Positions 16,028 to 23,948 of a DNA stretch of 27,487 nt are shown piece by piece (position 1 is the first letter of the stretch; each line of letters opens with the position of its first letter). Origin of the DNA: an uncultured Collinsella sp. (GTDB taxonomy: Bacteria; Actinomycetota; Coriobacteriia; Coriobacteriales; Coriobacteriaceae). Location of the stretch: NCBI GenBank assembly GCA_959599095.1, contig CAUGGC010000028.1, positions 1-27,487 of the forward strand, given 5' to 3'. The notes beneath the pieces are model-generated. The model was given only the letters and a program-made list of their open reading frames with translations, had not been told where the DNA came from and searched no databases. The position numbers and the translations under genes are program-made.

Positions 16028-17158
16028 ATGCCCAACAAACCCGTGAAGATCATCATGCTTACCGGATACCTCGGTGCCGGCAAGACCACGCTGCTCAACC
16101 ACATCCTCGCCAACGACGGCGGCATCCGCGCCGCCGTGATCGTCAACGATATCGGCGAGATCAACGTCGACGCCAGCCTTATCGCCGACGGCGGCCTTTC
16201 CGAGACCGACGACCTTATCCCGCTCACCAACGGCTGCATCTGCTGCACGCTTTCGGACGATCTGGCCAACCAGCTGCAGGGCATCGCCGATTCGGGCAAG
16301 TTCGACTACATCATCATCGAGGCCTCGGGTATTTGCGAGCCTATCCCCATCGCCTACACCATCTCGAGCTTCTGCGACGAGGCCAAGGTGGGCGGCGAGC
16401 CCAAGCTCGCGCTCGACAACATCGTGGCCGTGGTCGACTGCGCCCGCATGTACGACGAGTTCAACGGCGGCCGCGACCTGCTGGCCGAGGATATCGACGA
16501 GGACGACATCGAGAGCCTGCTCATCCAGCAGATCGAGTTTTGCTCCACGCTGATCCTCAACAAGACCGATACCGTCACGCCTGAGCAGATTGCCGAGCTC
16601 AAGGCCATCGTGCGCAGCCTGCAGAAGGACGCCGTGATTGTCGAGGCCCAAAACGGCGAGGTCCCCATGGAGGAGCTGCTCGACACCGACCGCTTCGACT
16701 TTATGCGCGCCTACAACTCCGCCGCCTGGATCGAGGCCATGGAGCATCCCGAGGAGCACGACGACCCCGAGGTGCTCGAGTACGACATCGAGACCTTTGT
16801 GTACTCGCGCCGCAAGCCGTTTGACCTGCAGAAGTTCACCGATTTTGTTGAGCAGGAGTGGCCCGACGAGGTCATCCGCGTCAAGGGTCCGCTGTGGCAG
16901 ACCGGCGATCCGGACATGTGCTACATGTTCGAGCAGGCCGGCCACCAAATGCGCCTGATGGAGAACGGCCTGTTCGTTGACTCCGCGCCCGAGGGCGAGA
17001 AGCAGAAGATCATCGACGAGAACCCCGAGATCATGCAGATTTGGGACGACGAGACGGGCGACCGCATGACGAGCCTGTGCATCATCGGCCGTCACATGGA
17101 CAAGGATGCGCTCATCGCCTCCCTCGATGCCTGCCTGACCGACTGGCACCGCGCCTAG
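16028..17158 (+). CDS. COG0523 (CobW/ZigA-like) GTP-binding metallochaperone
   Basis: A 376-residue G3E GTPase. The N-terminal GTPase domain has Walker A GYLGAGKTT (13-21), the family metal motif CICC (70-73), the INVDASLI segment and NKTD for guanine specificity. The C-terminal CobW_C domain starts near residue 255 (LEYDIETFVY) and ends in a domain typical of the family. These proteins deliver metals, often zinc or cobalt, to target enzymes; no His-rich loop is present, so the metal cannot be told. ATG 16028 has AAAGGAGGG just 3 nt upstream (short spacing); ATG 16007 would add seven residues but lacks a good site. A strong terminator follows. Confidence 0.9.
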   Translation: MPNKPVKIIMLTGYLGAGKTTLLNHILANDGGIRAAVIVNDIGEINVDASLIADGGLSETDDLIPLTNGCICCTLSDDLANQLQGIADSGKFDYIIIEASGICEPIPIAYTISSFCDEAKVGGEPKLALDNIVAVVDCARMYDEFNGGRDLLAEDIDEDDIESLLIQQIEFCSTLILNKTDTVTPEQIAELKAIVRSLQKDAVIVEAQNGEVPMEELLDTDRFDFMRAYNSAAWIEAMEHPEEHDDPEVLEYDIETFVYSRRKPFDLQKFTDFVEQEWPDEVIRVKGPLWQTGDPDMCYMFEQAGHQMRLMENGLFVDSAPEGEKQKIIDENPEIMQIWDDETGDRMTSLCIIGRHMDKDALIASLDACLTDWHRA

Positions 17159-17197
17159 ATTTATCCAAGCGGGCATTTTTCCGCCTACGTAACCGCC

Positions 17198-17232
17198 AAA
17201 CCACCACGAAGGTGCCCTTCGTGGTGGTTTTT
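17198..17232 (+). terminator. Rho-independent terminator after the COG0523 gene
   Basis: A perfect 15-bp stem (17198-17212 with 17216-17230), 3-nt loop and T5 tail, 39 bp after the stop codon and 21 bp before the next start. Confidence 0.93.
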
Positions 17233-17253
17233 CGTTCTGAGCCAAGGAGATTC

Positions 17254-17853
17254 ATGTTCAACATTGTGCTGTATGCGCCCGAGATTCCGGCCAATACGGG
17301 CAATATCGGCCGCACCTGCGTGGTTACCGGCGCCCGCCTGCATCTGGTGGAGCCGCTGGGGTTTTCGCTCGACGACAAGACGGTGCGTCGCGCCGGCCTG
17401 GGCTACTGGCAAAATTTGGACGTGACGACCTATGCCGGCTGGGAGGATTTCCTTGCGCGCAACGACCTCTCCCCCGCCGACGAACGCCTGCATCTGCTGA
17501 CCAAAAAGGCGCGCCGCACCTATGCGCAAAGTACCTACCGCGACGGTGACTTTTTGGTCTTTGGCAGCGAGAGCTCGGGGATTCCCGAGCCACTGCTTGC
17601 CGCGGCGCCCGAGCGCTGCGAGCGCATCCCCATGTTGCGCGATTGCGACTCGCTCGAAAACGCCGACGCCCGGGAGGCCCACGAGGAGTCGCTCGGGCAT
17701 ACCGAGGACAGCCACGAAGCCATCCTTCGACAGGATATCTGCGGCAACTTCGTCGACCCGGACGACTACCGCATCAGCGCTCTCAACCTCTCCAACAGCG
17801 CCGCCATCGTCCTCTACGAGGCCCTGCGCCAAACAGGCTTTCCGGGAATGTGA
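17254..17853 (+). CDS. trmL: TrmL-like tRNA (cytidine(34)-2'-O)-methyltransferase with an insertion
   Basis: A 199-residue SPOUT methyltransferase. It follows Escherichia coli TrmL closely at the start (NIVLYAPEIPANTGNIGRTC), then LVEPLGF, FGSESSGIP (103-111), IPM (125-127) and LNLSNSAAIVLYEAL near the end, which form the trefoil-knot SAM site. It would methylate the wobble base of leucine tRNAs. Between IPM and LNLSNS there is an extra charged segment of about 45 residues (129-175) that the E. coli protein lacks. Start ATG 17254 follows AAGGAGA. The TGA stop and the last Met codon lie inside a family B palindromic repeat. Confidence 0.92.
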   Translation: MFNIVLYAPEIPANTGNIGRTCVVTGARLHLVEPLGFSLDDKTVRRAGLGYWQNLDVTTYAGWEDFLARNDLSPADERLHLLTKKARRTYAQSTYRDGDFLVFGSESSGIPEPLLAAAPERCERIPMLRDCDSLENADAREAHEESLGHTEDSHEAILRQDICGNFVDPDDYRISALNLSNSAAIVLYEALRQTGFPGM

Positions 17854-17880
17854 CAAAGGAACTGTCCCTTTGTCACATTC
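17846..17880. repeat. Family B palindromic repeat, copy 1
   Basis: Perfect 14-bp arms GAATGTGACAAAGG and CCTTTGTCACATTC with a 7-nt loop. It overlaps the last codons and stop of trmL (TGA at 17851-17853) and ends 2 bp before the stop of the convergent UvrA-like gene. It could act as a bidirectional 3'-end hairpin, but lacks a T run. Confidence 0.85.
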
Positions 17881-17882
17881 GG

Positions 17883-20375
17883 TTATAGGTAGCGGCCGGT
17901 GATGCTTGCGGGGCAGGCCACGATGTCGCCCGGCGTGCCGACACAGACGATTTGTCCGCCTGCGTCGCCGCCGCCCGGGCCCATGTCGATCACGTAATCG
18001 GCGTTACGGATAAGGTCGAGGTCGTGCTCGATCACGATAACCGTGGCGCCCTTGGCAACAAGGCCATCAAACACACTCAGCAACACCTGAACATCGAGCG
18101 GATGCAGGCCAATCGTGGGCTCGTCGAATACGAATACGGCATCGTCCTGCACGCGGCCCATCTCGCTCGCAAGCTTAAGGCGCTGCGCCTCGCCGCCCGA
18201 AAGCGCCGGCGTGGGCTCACCAAGCGTGAGATAACCCAAGCCCAGGTCGTGCAAGGTCTGTAAACGCACCTGAACCTTCTTGAGTCCGACGGTCGCGTCG
18301 AGGGCCTCATCCACGCTCATATCCATGAGCTGCGGCAACGTAAGCAGGCTGCCGTCCTTGCCCTCGCGATGAATATGCGAGGCCGCGTCTGCATAACGCG
18401 AGCCGTGGCATGCAGGGCAGACGATCTCGACATCGGGCAAAAACTGCACGTCGAGCGATATCGAGCCCGTGCCATCGCACGTAGGGCAGCGCAAAGCGCC
18501 AGTGTTGTAGCTAAAGGCACCCGCTTTATATCCTGCCGCCTTAGCCTCGGGCGTACGGGCGAAGGCGCGGCGCAGCTCATCATGGATGTCGGCATAGGTC
18601 GCTACCGTCGAGCGTACGTTGGCGCCGATGGGCGTGGCGTCAATCAGGTTGGCGCGCGCGATGCCCTCGGCATCGACCCAACGCACGTGCCTTGGCAGGC
18701 GCTCACCGGCTGCCTGTGCCTTGAGCGCCGGGATGAGCGTCTCGAGCACCAACGTCGTCTTGCCCGAACCCGAAACGCCCGTCACCGCGACAAGGCGGCC
18801 GCGCGGGATATCGACTTCGAGCGGTTTGACGGTATGGATGGCATCGGTCGCCATGTGGATATGGCCTAGGTCGAACATTTCGTCGTCAGCCACCTGCGGG
18901 CGCAGACGCTTGGGGTCCGAGCGCAAGAACGGCGCGATGCGGCTGCCCTGCGATTGCTCGACCTCACATACCGTACCGGCGGCGATTACATGGCCGCCGC
19001 CTGCTCCCGCAACGGGGCCCATCTCGACCAGATAGTCGGCTTCTGCCAGCACGCGCGTGTCGTGGTCGACAACAACCACGGTATTGCCGTCGACCACCAG
19101 ATCGCGCATCACGCCCACCAAGCCGTCGACATTGGCAGGATGCAAGCCGATCGAAGGCTCGTCCAGCACATACAGCACGCCCGTCGATCGGTTACGCACC
19201 ACGCGGGCGAGCTGCACGCGCTGACGCTCGCCCGTGGAGAGCGTGGCACCGGCGCGGTCGAGTGAAAGGTAATCGAGGCCCAGATCGACCAGTCGACGGG
19301 CCGTGCTCAAAAACGAATCGCAGATATCCGTCGCCATGGGCTGCATCTCGGTCGGCAAGGATGCGGGCACTCCGCGCACCCACTCAATCGCCTCGCCCAG
19401 CGTCATGGCCGCCGCCTGCGCCAGATCGATACCGCGCACCTGGGGCTGGCGCGCGGCCTCGGAAAGACGCGTGCCTCCGCAATCGCGGCACGGTCCCTCG
19501 CGCAAAAAGCGCGCAACGCGCTTGAGCCCCTTATCGTCCTTAACCTTGGCGAGCGCATTCTCGACGGTATAGACGGCGTTGTAATAGGTAAAGTCGAGCG
19601 GCGTAGCGCCCTCGCCGTTTTTGGGAACGTAGAGAATGTGCTTCTTAACTGCCGGGCCATGGAACACGATGTCGCGCTCTTGAGGCGTGAGCTGGTTAAA
19701 CGGCACGTCGGTACGCACGCCCATCTCGCCGGCCACCTGCTTCATCAGGTCCCACATGAGCGTGCCCCAGGGAAGCACCGCGCCCTCGTTGATGGTCTTT
19801 GACTCGTCGGGCACCAGGCTCGCCTCGTCCACCTCGCGCATGAGGCCGGTGCCGCCGCAGGTAGAACACGCGCCGCCACTGTTAAAGGCAAGGTCCTCGG
19901 CACCCGGCGCATAGAACTCGCGGCCGCATGCGGGGCACGTGAGCGACAGGCCCGCGGCCACGTTAAGGCTCGGCTCCACACGCGTCCCGCAATGCGGGCA
20001 CACGTGATGGGCGCAGCGGCTAAAGAGCAGGCGCAGGCTGTTGTTAAGCTCGGTCATGGTGCCAAAGGTCGAGCGCACGCCTGGCACACTAGGACGCTGA
20101 TGCAATGCGAGTGCCGCCGGCACGTGCAGCACCTCGTCCACCTGAGCATGCTCTGCCTGTGTCAGCCGACGGCGGGTATAAGTGCTGAGCGCCTCCAGAT
20201 AACGACGCGAGCCCTCGGCATACAGAACCCCCAGCGCCAGCGAGCTCTTGCCCGAACCCGACACGCCGGCAATGCCCACGAGCCTTCCCAGCGGAATATC
20301 GATATCGATGTCCTTGAGGTTATGGACGCGCGCACCACGTACCTCGATAGCACTCGGCTGTTGCGACACCGTCAT
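17883..20375 (-). CDS. UvrA-like ABC ATPase (UvrA paralogue lacking the UvrB-binding module)
   Basis: An 830-residue twin-ATPase of the excinuclease subunit A family. First half: Walker A GVSGSGKSS (37-45), CPHC (126-129), CPAC (147-150), CSTCGG (170-175), CRDCGG, signature LSTGERQRVQLA and Walker B LYVLDEPSIGLHP. Second half: GVSGSGKTT, the zinc module CPTC...CPAC, signature LSGGEAQRLKLA and VFDEPTIGLHP. Only about 16 residues separate CPHC from CPAC, where classical UvrA (about 940 residues) carries the UvrB-binding domain, so a normal excision repair role is doubtful. Related short paralogues are linked to antibiotic self-protection. Start ATG 20375 follows GGAAGGGGAG. Confidence 0.88.
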   Translation of the reverse strand: MTVSQQPSAIEVRGARVHNLKDIDIDIPLGRLVGIAGVSGSGKSSLALGVLYAEGSRRYLEALSTYTRRRLTQAEHAQVDEVLHVPAALALHQRPSVPGVRSTFGTMTELNNSLRLLFSRCAHHVCPHCGTRVEPSLNVAAGLSLTCPACGREFYAPGAEDLAFNSGGACSTCGGTGLMREVDEASLVPDESKTINEGAVLPWGTLMWDLMKQVAGEMGVRTDVPFNQLTPQERDIVFHGPAVKKHILYVPKNGEGATPLDFTYYNAVYTVENALAKVKDDKGLKRVARFLREGPCRDCGGTRLSEAARQPQVRGIDLAQAAAMTLGEAIEWVRGVPASLPTEMQPMATDICDSFLSTARRLVDLGLDYLSLDRAGATLSTGERQRVQLARVVRNRSTGVLYVLDEPSIGLHPANVDGLVGVMRDLVVDGNTVVVVDHDTRVLAEADYLVEMGPVAGAGGGHVIAAGTVCEVEQSQGSRIAPFLRSDPKRLRPQVADDEMFDLGHIHMATDAIHTVKPLEVDIPRGRLVAVTGVSGSGKTTLVLETLIPALKAQAAGERLPRHVRWVDAEGIARANLIDATPIGANVRSTVATYADIHDELRRAFARTPEAKAAGYKAGAFSYNTGALRCPTCDGTGSISLDVQFLPDVEIVCPACHGSRYADAASHIHREGKDGSLLTLPQLMDMSVDEALDATVGLKKVQVRLQTLHDLGLGYLTLGEPTPALSGGEAQRLKLASEMGRVQDDAVFVFDEPTIGLHPLDVQVLLSVFDGLVAKGATVIVIEHDLDLIRNADYVIDMGPGGGDAGGQIVCVGTPGDIVACPASITGRYL

Positions 20376-20395
20376 CGCTCCCCTTCCTGTTGATC

Positions 20396-20424
20396 GAATG
20401 TGACAAAGGGACTGTCCCTTTGTC
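20396..20424. repeat. Family B palindromic repeat, copy 2 (truncated on one side)
   Basis: GACAAAGGG and CCCTTTGTC form a perfect 9-bp inner stem with a 5-nt loop. The left flank continues as GAATGT as in copy 1, but the right flank ends early. It lies 2 bp after the stop of the AAA ATPase gene and 21 bp before the UvrA-like start. Confidence 0.8.
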
Positions 20425-20426
20425 CT

Positions 20427-21545
20427 TTACTTGTGCCATAAAACACGATCTCGAATGTACTCGCCCAGCATGGGCACGGTAAACCGGACGAGACCGTATC
20501 CGGCAGCCTCGATGACGCGCTCGCGAATCAGGCTTGCGCGATATTTACTCGCCCAGCTCTGGGTACGGTCGCAGCGCTCAATGATATCCGCCATGCGCGT
20601 CGGCTTGTCCTCGTCAACCGCCATGGCCTCGATAAAGAGACGCTGTGGGGTGCGCAGCCCGTAATACAGAGGCGAGTCAACCGCTTCGTAGAACTCGGAG
20701 ACGGCATCCGCATGGCCATCCTCGACATCGCGCCTTTCAATGACTTGCGAGCCACGCCGGACAGCAGACCGCCACATGTAATATCCCACCAGCTGAACCA
20801 TATAGGGATGCCCCATGCTCTTGCGCGCCGCAAGGTCCGCAGTCTCCGCATCAATATAAAGACCAGCGCACTCGACCGTCTGGATATACGAATCGCGCAC
20901 CTTGGGCACAGAAATCGCCCCCAACGTACGCTGCTGGGCACGCCGCAAAAACGTCACGCTCGGCTCTTCGAGCAAATCGTCAACCATGCTGGGCAAGCCG
21001 GCAAAGACCAGCGCAAGACCGCGTTGCTCGCTATCGGGCAAGCCCGTGGCATCCTGATCTCCGAGCACCTGCTGATAGAGAACGGCGAGAGCCGCCAGTT
21101 CCTCGATAGACACCGATTGTGCCTCGTCAATCGCAAACAAGACGCCCTTGCCCGGACCGAGCTTCTTGAGACGCTCGTTGACCAGCCCTCGCAATGTCTC
21201 TCCTTTTGCCCGCGCCGCCTCGACCGACATCCGGCCAAACGACGGCCCAAACTCCATTGACGTCACAACGGGTTTATTCGAGCGAAGCGCGTCGGCCAAG
21301 CGGTCGCACAAACCAAGCGAAGCGGAATCGGAGACAACCGCCCATCCGCGCTCGCTGGCTAGACGTTGCAGCTCCCGCAGGAGAACCGTTTTGCCACAGC
21401 CGCGGTTTCCCGTAATGAGCATGAGCCTGCCCGGCGCTCTGGCGCCGTTGTCGAGCCCTTCCTCAAAATCTTCGATGACCGACTCGCGACCGATGAGTAT
21501 CGGAGGCCGCTTACCAGCTGTGGGCTTAAAGGGATTTGGATTCAT
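20427..21545 (-). CDS. AAA family ATPase (Orc/Cdc6-like ATP-binding protein)
   Basis: A 372-residue soluble protein. Residues 1-20 contain PFKPTAGKRPPILIGRE, then Walker A GNRGCGKT (46-53) and Walker B LFAIDEAQ, with a sensor-like LVFAGLP strand. The C-terminal quarter (about 290-370) looks like a winged helix (TRMADIIERCD, then ASLIRERVIEAAGYGLVRFTVP). This domain order fits the AAA_16/Orc1-like ATPases common in Actinomycetota and often of unknown function. Start ATG 21545 follows GAGGAGG. Three phased decamers (21581-21610) lie just upstream. It sits between the TetM-like and UvrA-like genes in the same orientation. Confidence 0.85.
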   Translation of the reverse strand: MNPNPFKPTAGKRPPILIGRESVIEDFEEGLDNGARAPGRLMLITGNRGCGKTVLLRELQRLASERGWAVVSDSASLGLCDRLADALRSNKPVVTSMEFGPSFGRMSVEAARAKGETLRGLVNERLKKLGPGKGVLFAIDEAQSVSIEELAALAVLYQQVLGDQDATGLPDSEQRGLALVFAGLPSMVDDLLEEPSVTFLRRAQQRTLGAISVPKVRDSYIQTVECAGLYIDAETADLAARKSMGHPYMVQLVGYYMWRSAVRRGSQVIERRDVEDGHADAVSEFYEAVDSPLYYGLRTPQRLFIEAMAVDEDKPTRMADIIERCDRTQSWASKYRASLIRERVIEAAGYGLVRFTVPMLGEYIRDRVLWHK

Positions 21546-21580
21546 ATCGGCCTCCTCGGATTGGCAAACCCTGGTAACAG

Positions 21581-21610
21581 TTATACCAACTTATACTGAG
21601 TTATACCAAT
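21581..21610 (-). promoter_or_regulatory. Three tandem 10-bp repeats with TTATAC in phase
   Basis: On the + strand TTATACCAAC, TTATACTGAG and TTATACCAAT follow one another at exactly 10-bp spacing, 36-65 bp upstream of the AAA ATPase start. On the minus strand they read GTATAA three times. TTGGTA and TATAAC 18 bp apart also make a plausible -35/-10 pair, so the array may be a promoter with an in-phase operator. Confidence 0.5.
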
Positions 21611-21612
21611 AG

Positions 21613-21645
21613 CATGTGACAAAGGGGCTGTCCCTTTGTCACATG
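21613..21645. repeat. Family B palindromic repeat, copy 3
   Basis: Perfect 14-bp arms CATGTGACAAAGGG and CCCTTTGTCACATG with a 5-nt loop. The TGA stop codon of the TetM-like gene (minus strand, 21641-21639) and its last Met codon are part of the repeat. Confidence 0.85.
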
Positions 21646-23642
21646 TGGCCGAAAAACTCGGCGTCTGCTGCTCGCCAGGGACGGAAGGTGGCGGGATCGA
21701 TCTTTACGTGCGCTGCGGCGGGCACGTCATACCATTTGACCGTGTAGCCGGCGCCGTGAGAGCAAAAGACCGAGTCGGGCGTGTTGGGCAGATCGGCCTC
21801 GGGCTCATAGGCGGCCGTCTCGATTACGCGCTCGGCATCATGGCAAGCCGCATAACCGGCGAACTCCAGGTACAGATGACCGCGCCCGCTCGTGTAGGCA
21901 GCCACCTCCAGCGCGTAATCCTGCACCTCGGATGCCGGCACGCGACCCACAAGCTTCGCTCGGTCTCCCGCCATCGTCGGCGGCTCGTACTCGGCACCCA
22001 TGCGTGTGGCATCCGAGAGCGCCCGACCCACGCACTCCCCCGGCACCTCGAGCTCAAAGTGGTACCACGGCTCCAGCAACACGTCTGCGCCGACCTCGCG
22101 CGCCTGCATCAAACCCTGGCGAATCGCGCGATACGTGGCCTGGCGAAAATCGCCGCCCTCGGTGTGTTTGGCATGCGCGCGGCCGCCCGTGAGCGTAATG
22201 CGCACATCGGTGATGGGCGAGCCCGTCAGCACGCCCAGGTGGTCGCGCTCCATAGCGTTGGTGAGTGCCAAACGCTGCCAGTTAAGATCGAGCTCGTCGG
22301 TCGAGGTCGCGGTGCCAAACTGCACACCCGAACCCGCCGGCAACGGCTCCAGGCGCAGATGCACCTCGGCATAGTGGCGCAGCGGCTCAAAGTGGCCCAC
22401 GCCCTCGACCGGCCGCGAAATAGTCTCCTTATAGAGAATGCCGCCGGGCTCAAACGCAACCGAAAGGCCAAAGCGATCGGCCAACACCCGCTGCACGACC
22501 TCGAGTTGCACGGCGCCCATCAACTGCAAATGGATCTGCTCAAGATGCGTATTCCAGCTTACGCCGAGCATGGGATCTTCGTCCGCCAACTCACTCAGCG
22601 CTTTAAACACCGCATGAACGTCGTGTTCGCCCGGCAGCACCGTATAGGTGAGGACCGGAGCGATGACGGGCGCATCGCCCGCGGGCTCCGTGCCCAGGGC
22701 GTCCCCTGGGCGAACGTGCGCAAGACCCGTCACGGCGCAAATACCGCCAGCAGCAACTTCTTGGGCAAGCTCATACTTCTCGCCGCTATAGATGCGCACC
22801 TGATCGACCTTCTGTTCCCACGCCTCGGCACTGGAATGCCCGCTGATCATCTGTTTTGCGCGCAGCGTGCCGCCGGTCACTTTAACCCAAGCCAAGCGCT
22901 CGCCACGATCCCCGCGGCTGACACGATAGACGCGCGCGGCAAACTCCGGGAGCCACGCCTGCTCACGCATCAGCGCGCATATACCATCCAGTAGCTCGTC
23001 AACGCCTTGGTCCTTGAGCGCCGAGCCGGCAAAGCAGGGAAAGAGCTTGCGCTCGGCAACCATGCGCGACAGCGTTGCGACAGAAAGCTCACCCGCTTCA
23101 AGAAACTCCTCGAGCGCCGCTTCGTCCAACGCAGCAGCGTCCTCCTGAACGGCGCCGCCCGCCAGCAGCTCGTTGGCATCCAGGCAGCCCTCGGAAAGAC
23201 GCTGCCCGAGTTGTGCCAGCAAAACATCGCGGCCGGGATTCTCCAAATCGATCTTGTTGATGAAGATGAACGTCGGGATGTCATAGCGTGCAAGCAGGCG
23301 CCACAGGGTTTCGGTGTGCCCCTGCACGCCATCGTTGGCGCCCACCACCAGAATCGCGTAGTCCAGGGCACGCAGTGTGCGCTCCGCCTCGGCAGAAAAA
23401 TCGACATGGCCGGGAGCATCCACGAGCATGACGTGGGTATCGCCGTGGTCGAGCACGGCCTGCGACGAGAAAATCGTGATGCCGCGCTCGCGCTCGATCG
23501 TGTTAGTGTCCAGATGCGAATCGCCATCGTCCACGCGGCCACGCTTGCGAATGCGGCCCGCGTTGAACAGCATGGCCTCGGCCAACGTGGTCTTGCCGGC
23601 ATCGACATGCGCCAAGATTCCAACGACCGCTTGCTTCGACAT
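21639..23642 (-). CDS. TetM-like ribosomal protection GTPase (EF-G paralogue)
   Basis: A 667-residue translational GTPase. G1 is AHVDAGKTT (11-19), G3 DAPGHVDF (75-82) and G4 NKID (129-132); RGITI matches the switch I region. The C-terminal part has LLEPWYHFELEVP and a late YTSGRGHLYLEFAGY that resemble the corresponding regions of TetM/TetO, and the size is near their 640 residues, smaller than EF-G. It probably removes a ligand from the ribosome, but whether it gives tetracycline resistance is unknown. Start ATG 23642 follows AGAGGAGAG. The stop codon lies in a repeat B copy. The AAA ATPase follows in the same direction. Confidence 0.88.
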   Translation of the reverse strand: MSKQAVVGILAHVDAGKTTLAEAMLFNAGRIRKRGRVDDGDSHLDTNTIERERGITIFSSQAVLDHGDTHVMLVDAPGHVDFSAEAERTLRALDYAILVVGANDGVQGHTETLWRLLARYDIPTFIFINKIDLENPGRDVLLAQLGQRLSEGCLDANELLAGGAVQEDAAALDEAALEEFLEAGELSVATLSRMVAERKLFPCFAGSALKDQGVDELLDGICALMREQAWLPEFAARVYRVSRGDRGERLAWVKVTGGTLRAKQMISGHSSAEAWEQKVDQVRIYSGEKYELAQEVAAGGICAVTGLAHVRPGDALGTEPAGDAPVIAPVLTYTVLPGEHDVHAVFKALSELADEDPMLGVSWNTHLEQIHLQLMGAVQLEVVQRVLADRFGLSVAFEPGGILYKETISRPVEGVGHFEPLRHYAEVHLRLEPLPAGSGVQFGTATSTDELDLNWQRLALTNAMERDHLGVLTGSPITDVRITLTGGRAHAKHTEGGDFRQATYRAIRQGLMQAREVGADVLLEPWYHFELEVPGECVGRALSDATRMGAEYEPPTMAGDRAKLVGRVPASEVQDYALEVAAYTSGRGHLYLEFAGYAACHDAERVIETAAYEPEADLPNTPDSVFCSHGAGYTVKWYDVPAAAHVKIDPATFRPWRAADAEFFGHM

Positions 23643-23886
23643 GGCTCTCCTCTTATTGCAAGCCCATCGCACGCGGCAACGGGCGTTCACGCTCCACACT
23701 GGATGATACAATTTACGGGCCGGTGGGCGAAGCGGGCCCTATCCCCCGACCGAGCTCATCGCCCCGCGTTGCCGCGCGGCGATTTTCGTAGGTTCGCGCC
23801 TTGCGAAAGCCGGCACCTCCCCTTTTTGTCTGCCCGGGTTCATCTGGGGCGGTAACAATGCGAGTCCCACAACGACGCGTTTTACC
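23643..23886. other. Noncoding GC-rich region upstream of the TetM-like gene
   Basis: No gene is supported in the 244 bp before the terminator. TATCAT in AAATTGTATCAT (near 23705 on the minus strand) may be a -10 of the TetM-like gene. Farther up, several short GC stems are possible (for example CCGCG/CGCGG near 23765). If transcription starts farther upstream the leader would be long and structured, which would fit attenuation by a ribosome-targeting antibiotic, but I cannot show this. Confidence 0.35.
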
Positions 23887-23914
23887 AAAAATGGCCCCAC
23901 TCGGGGCCATTTTT
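23887..23914. terminator. Bidirectional terminator after the GNAT gene
   Basis: A perfect 12-bp stem AAAAATGGCCCC/GGGGCCATTTTT with a 4-nt loop and T runs on both strands. On the minus strand it lies 35 bp after the GNAT stop. Confidence 0.9.
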
Positions 23915-23948
23915 TATTTGAGCTGGGTGATGAGACGTGCCTTGGCTC

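Noticed and set aside
15908..17245. A 445-codon minus-strand frame opposite the COG0523 gene
   Set aside because: Antisense mirror of a conserved GTPase; no ribosome binding site or motifs.
21636..22994. A 452-codon open frame on the + strand opposite the TetM-like gene
   Set aside because: It is antisense to a clear GTPase gene, has no family similarity and is rich in His, Arg and Ala, as expected from the opposite strand of a GC-biased gene.
23760..23810. Possible tRNA T-arm (AGGTTCGCGCC)
   Set aside because: The GTTCRANYC consensus is not met, and no cloverleaf can be built around it.
23840..23914. A T-box-like sequence (GGGCGGTAAC...GAGTCCC) ahead of a terminator on the + strand
   Set aside because: The T-box core TGGNACC is not matched, there is no + strand gene directly downstream, and the terminator is explained by the GNAT gene on the other strand.
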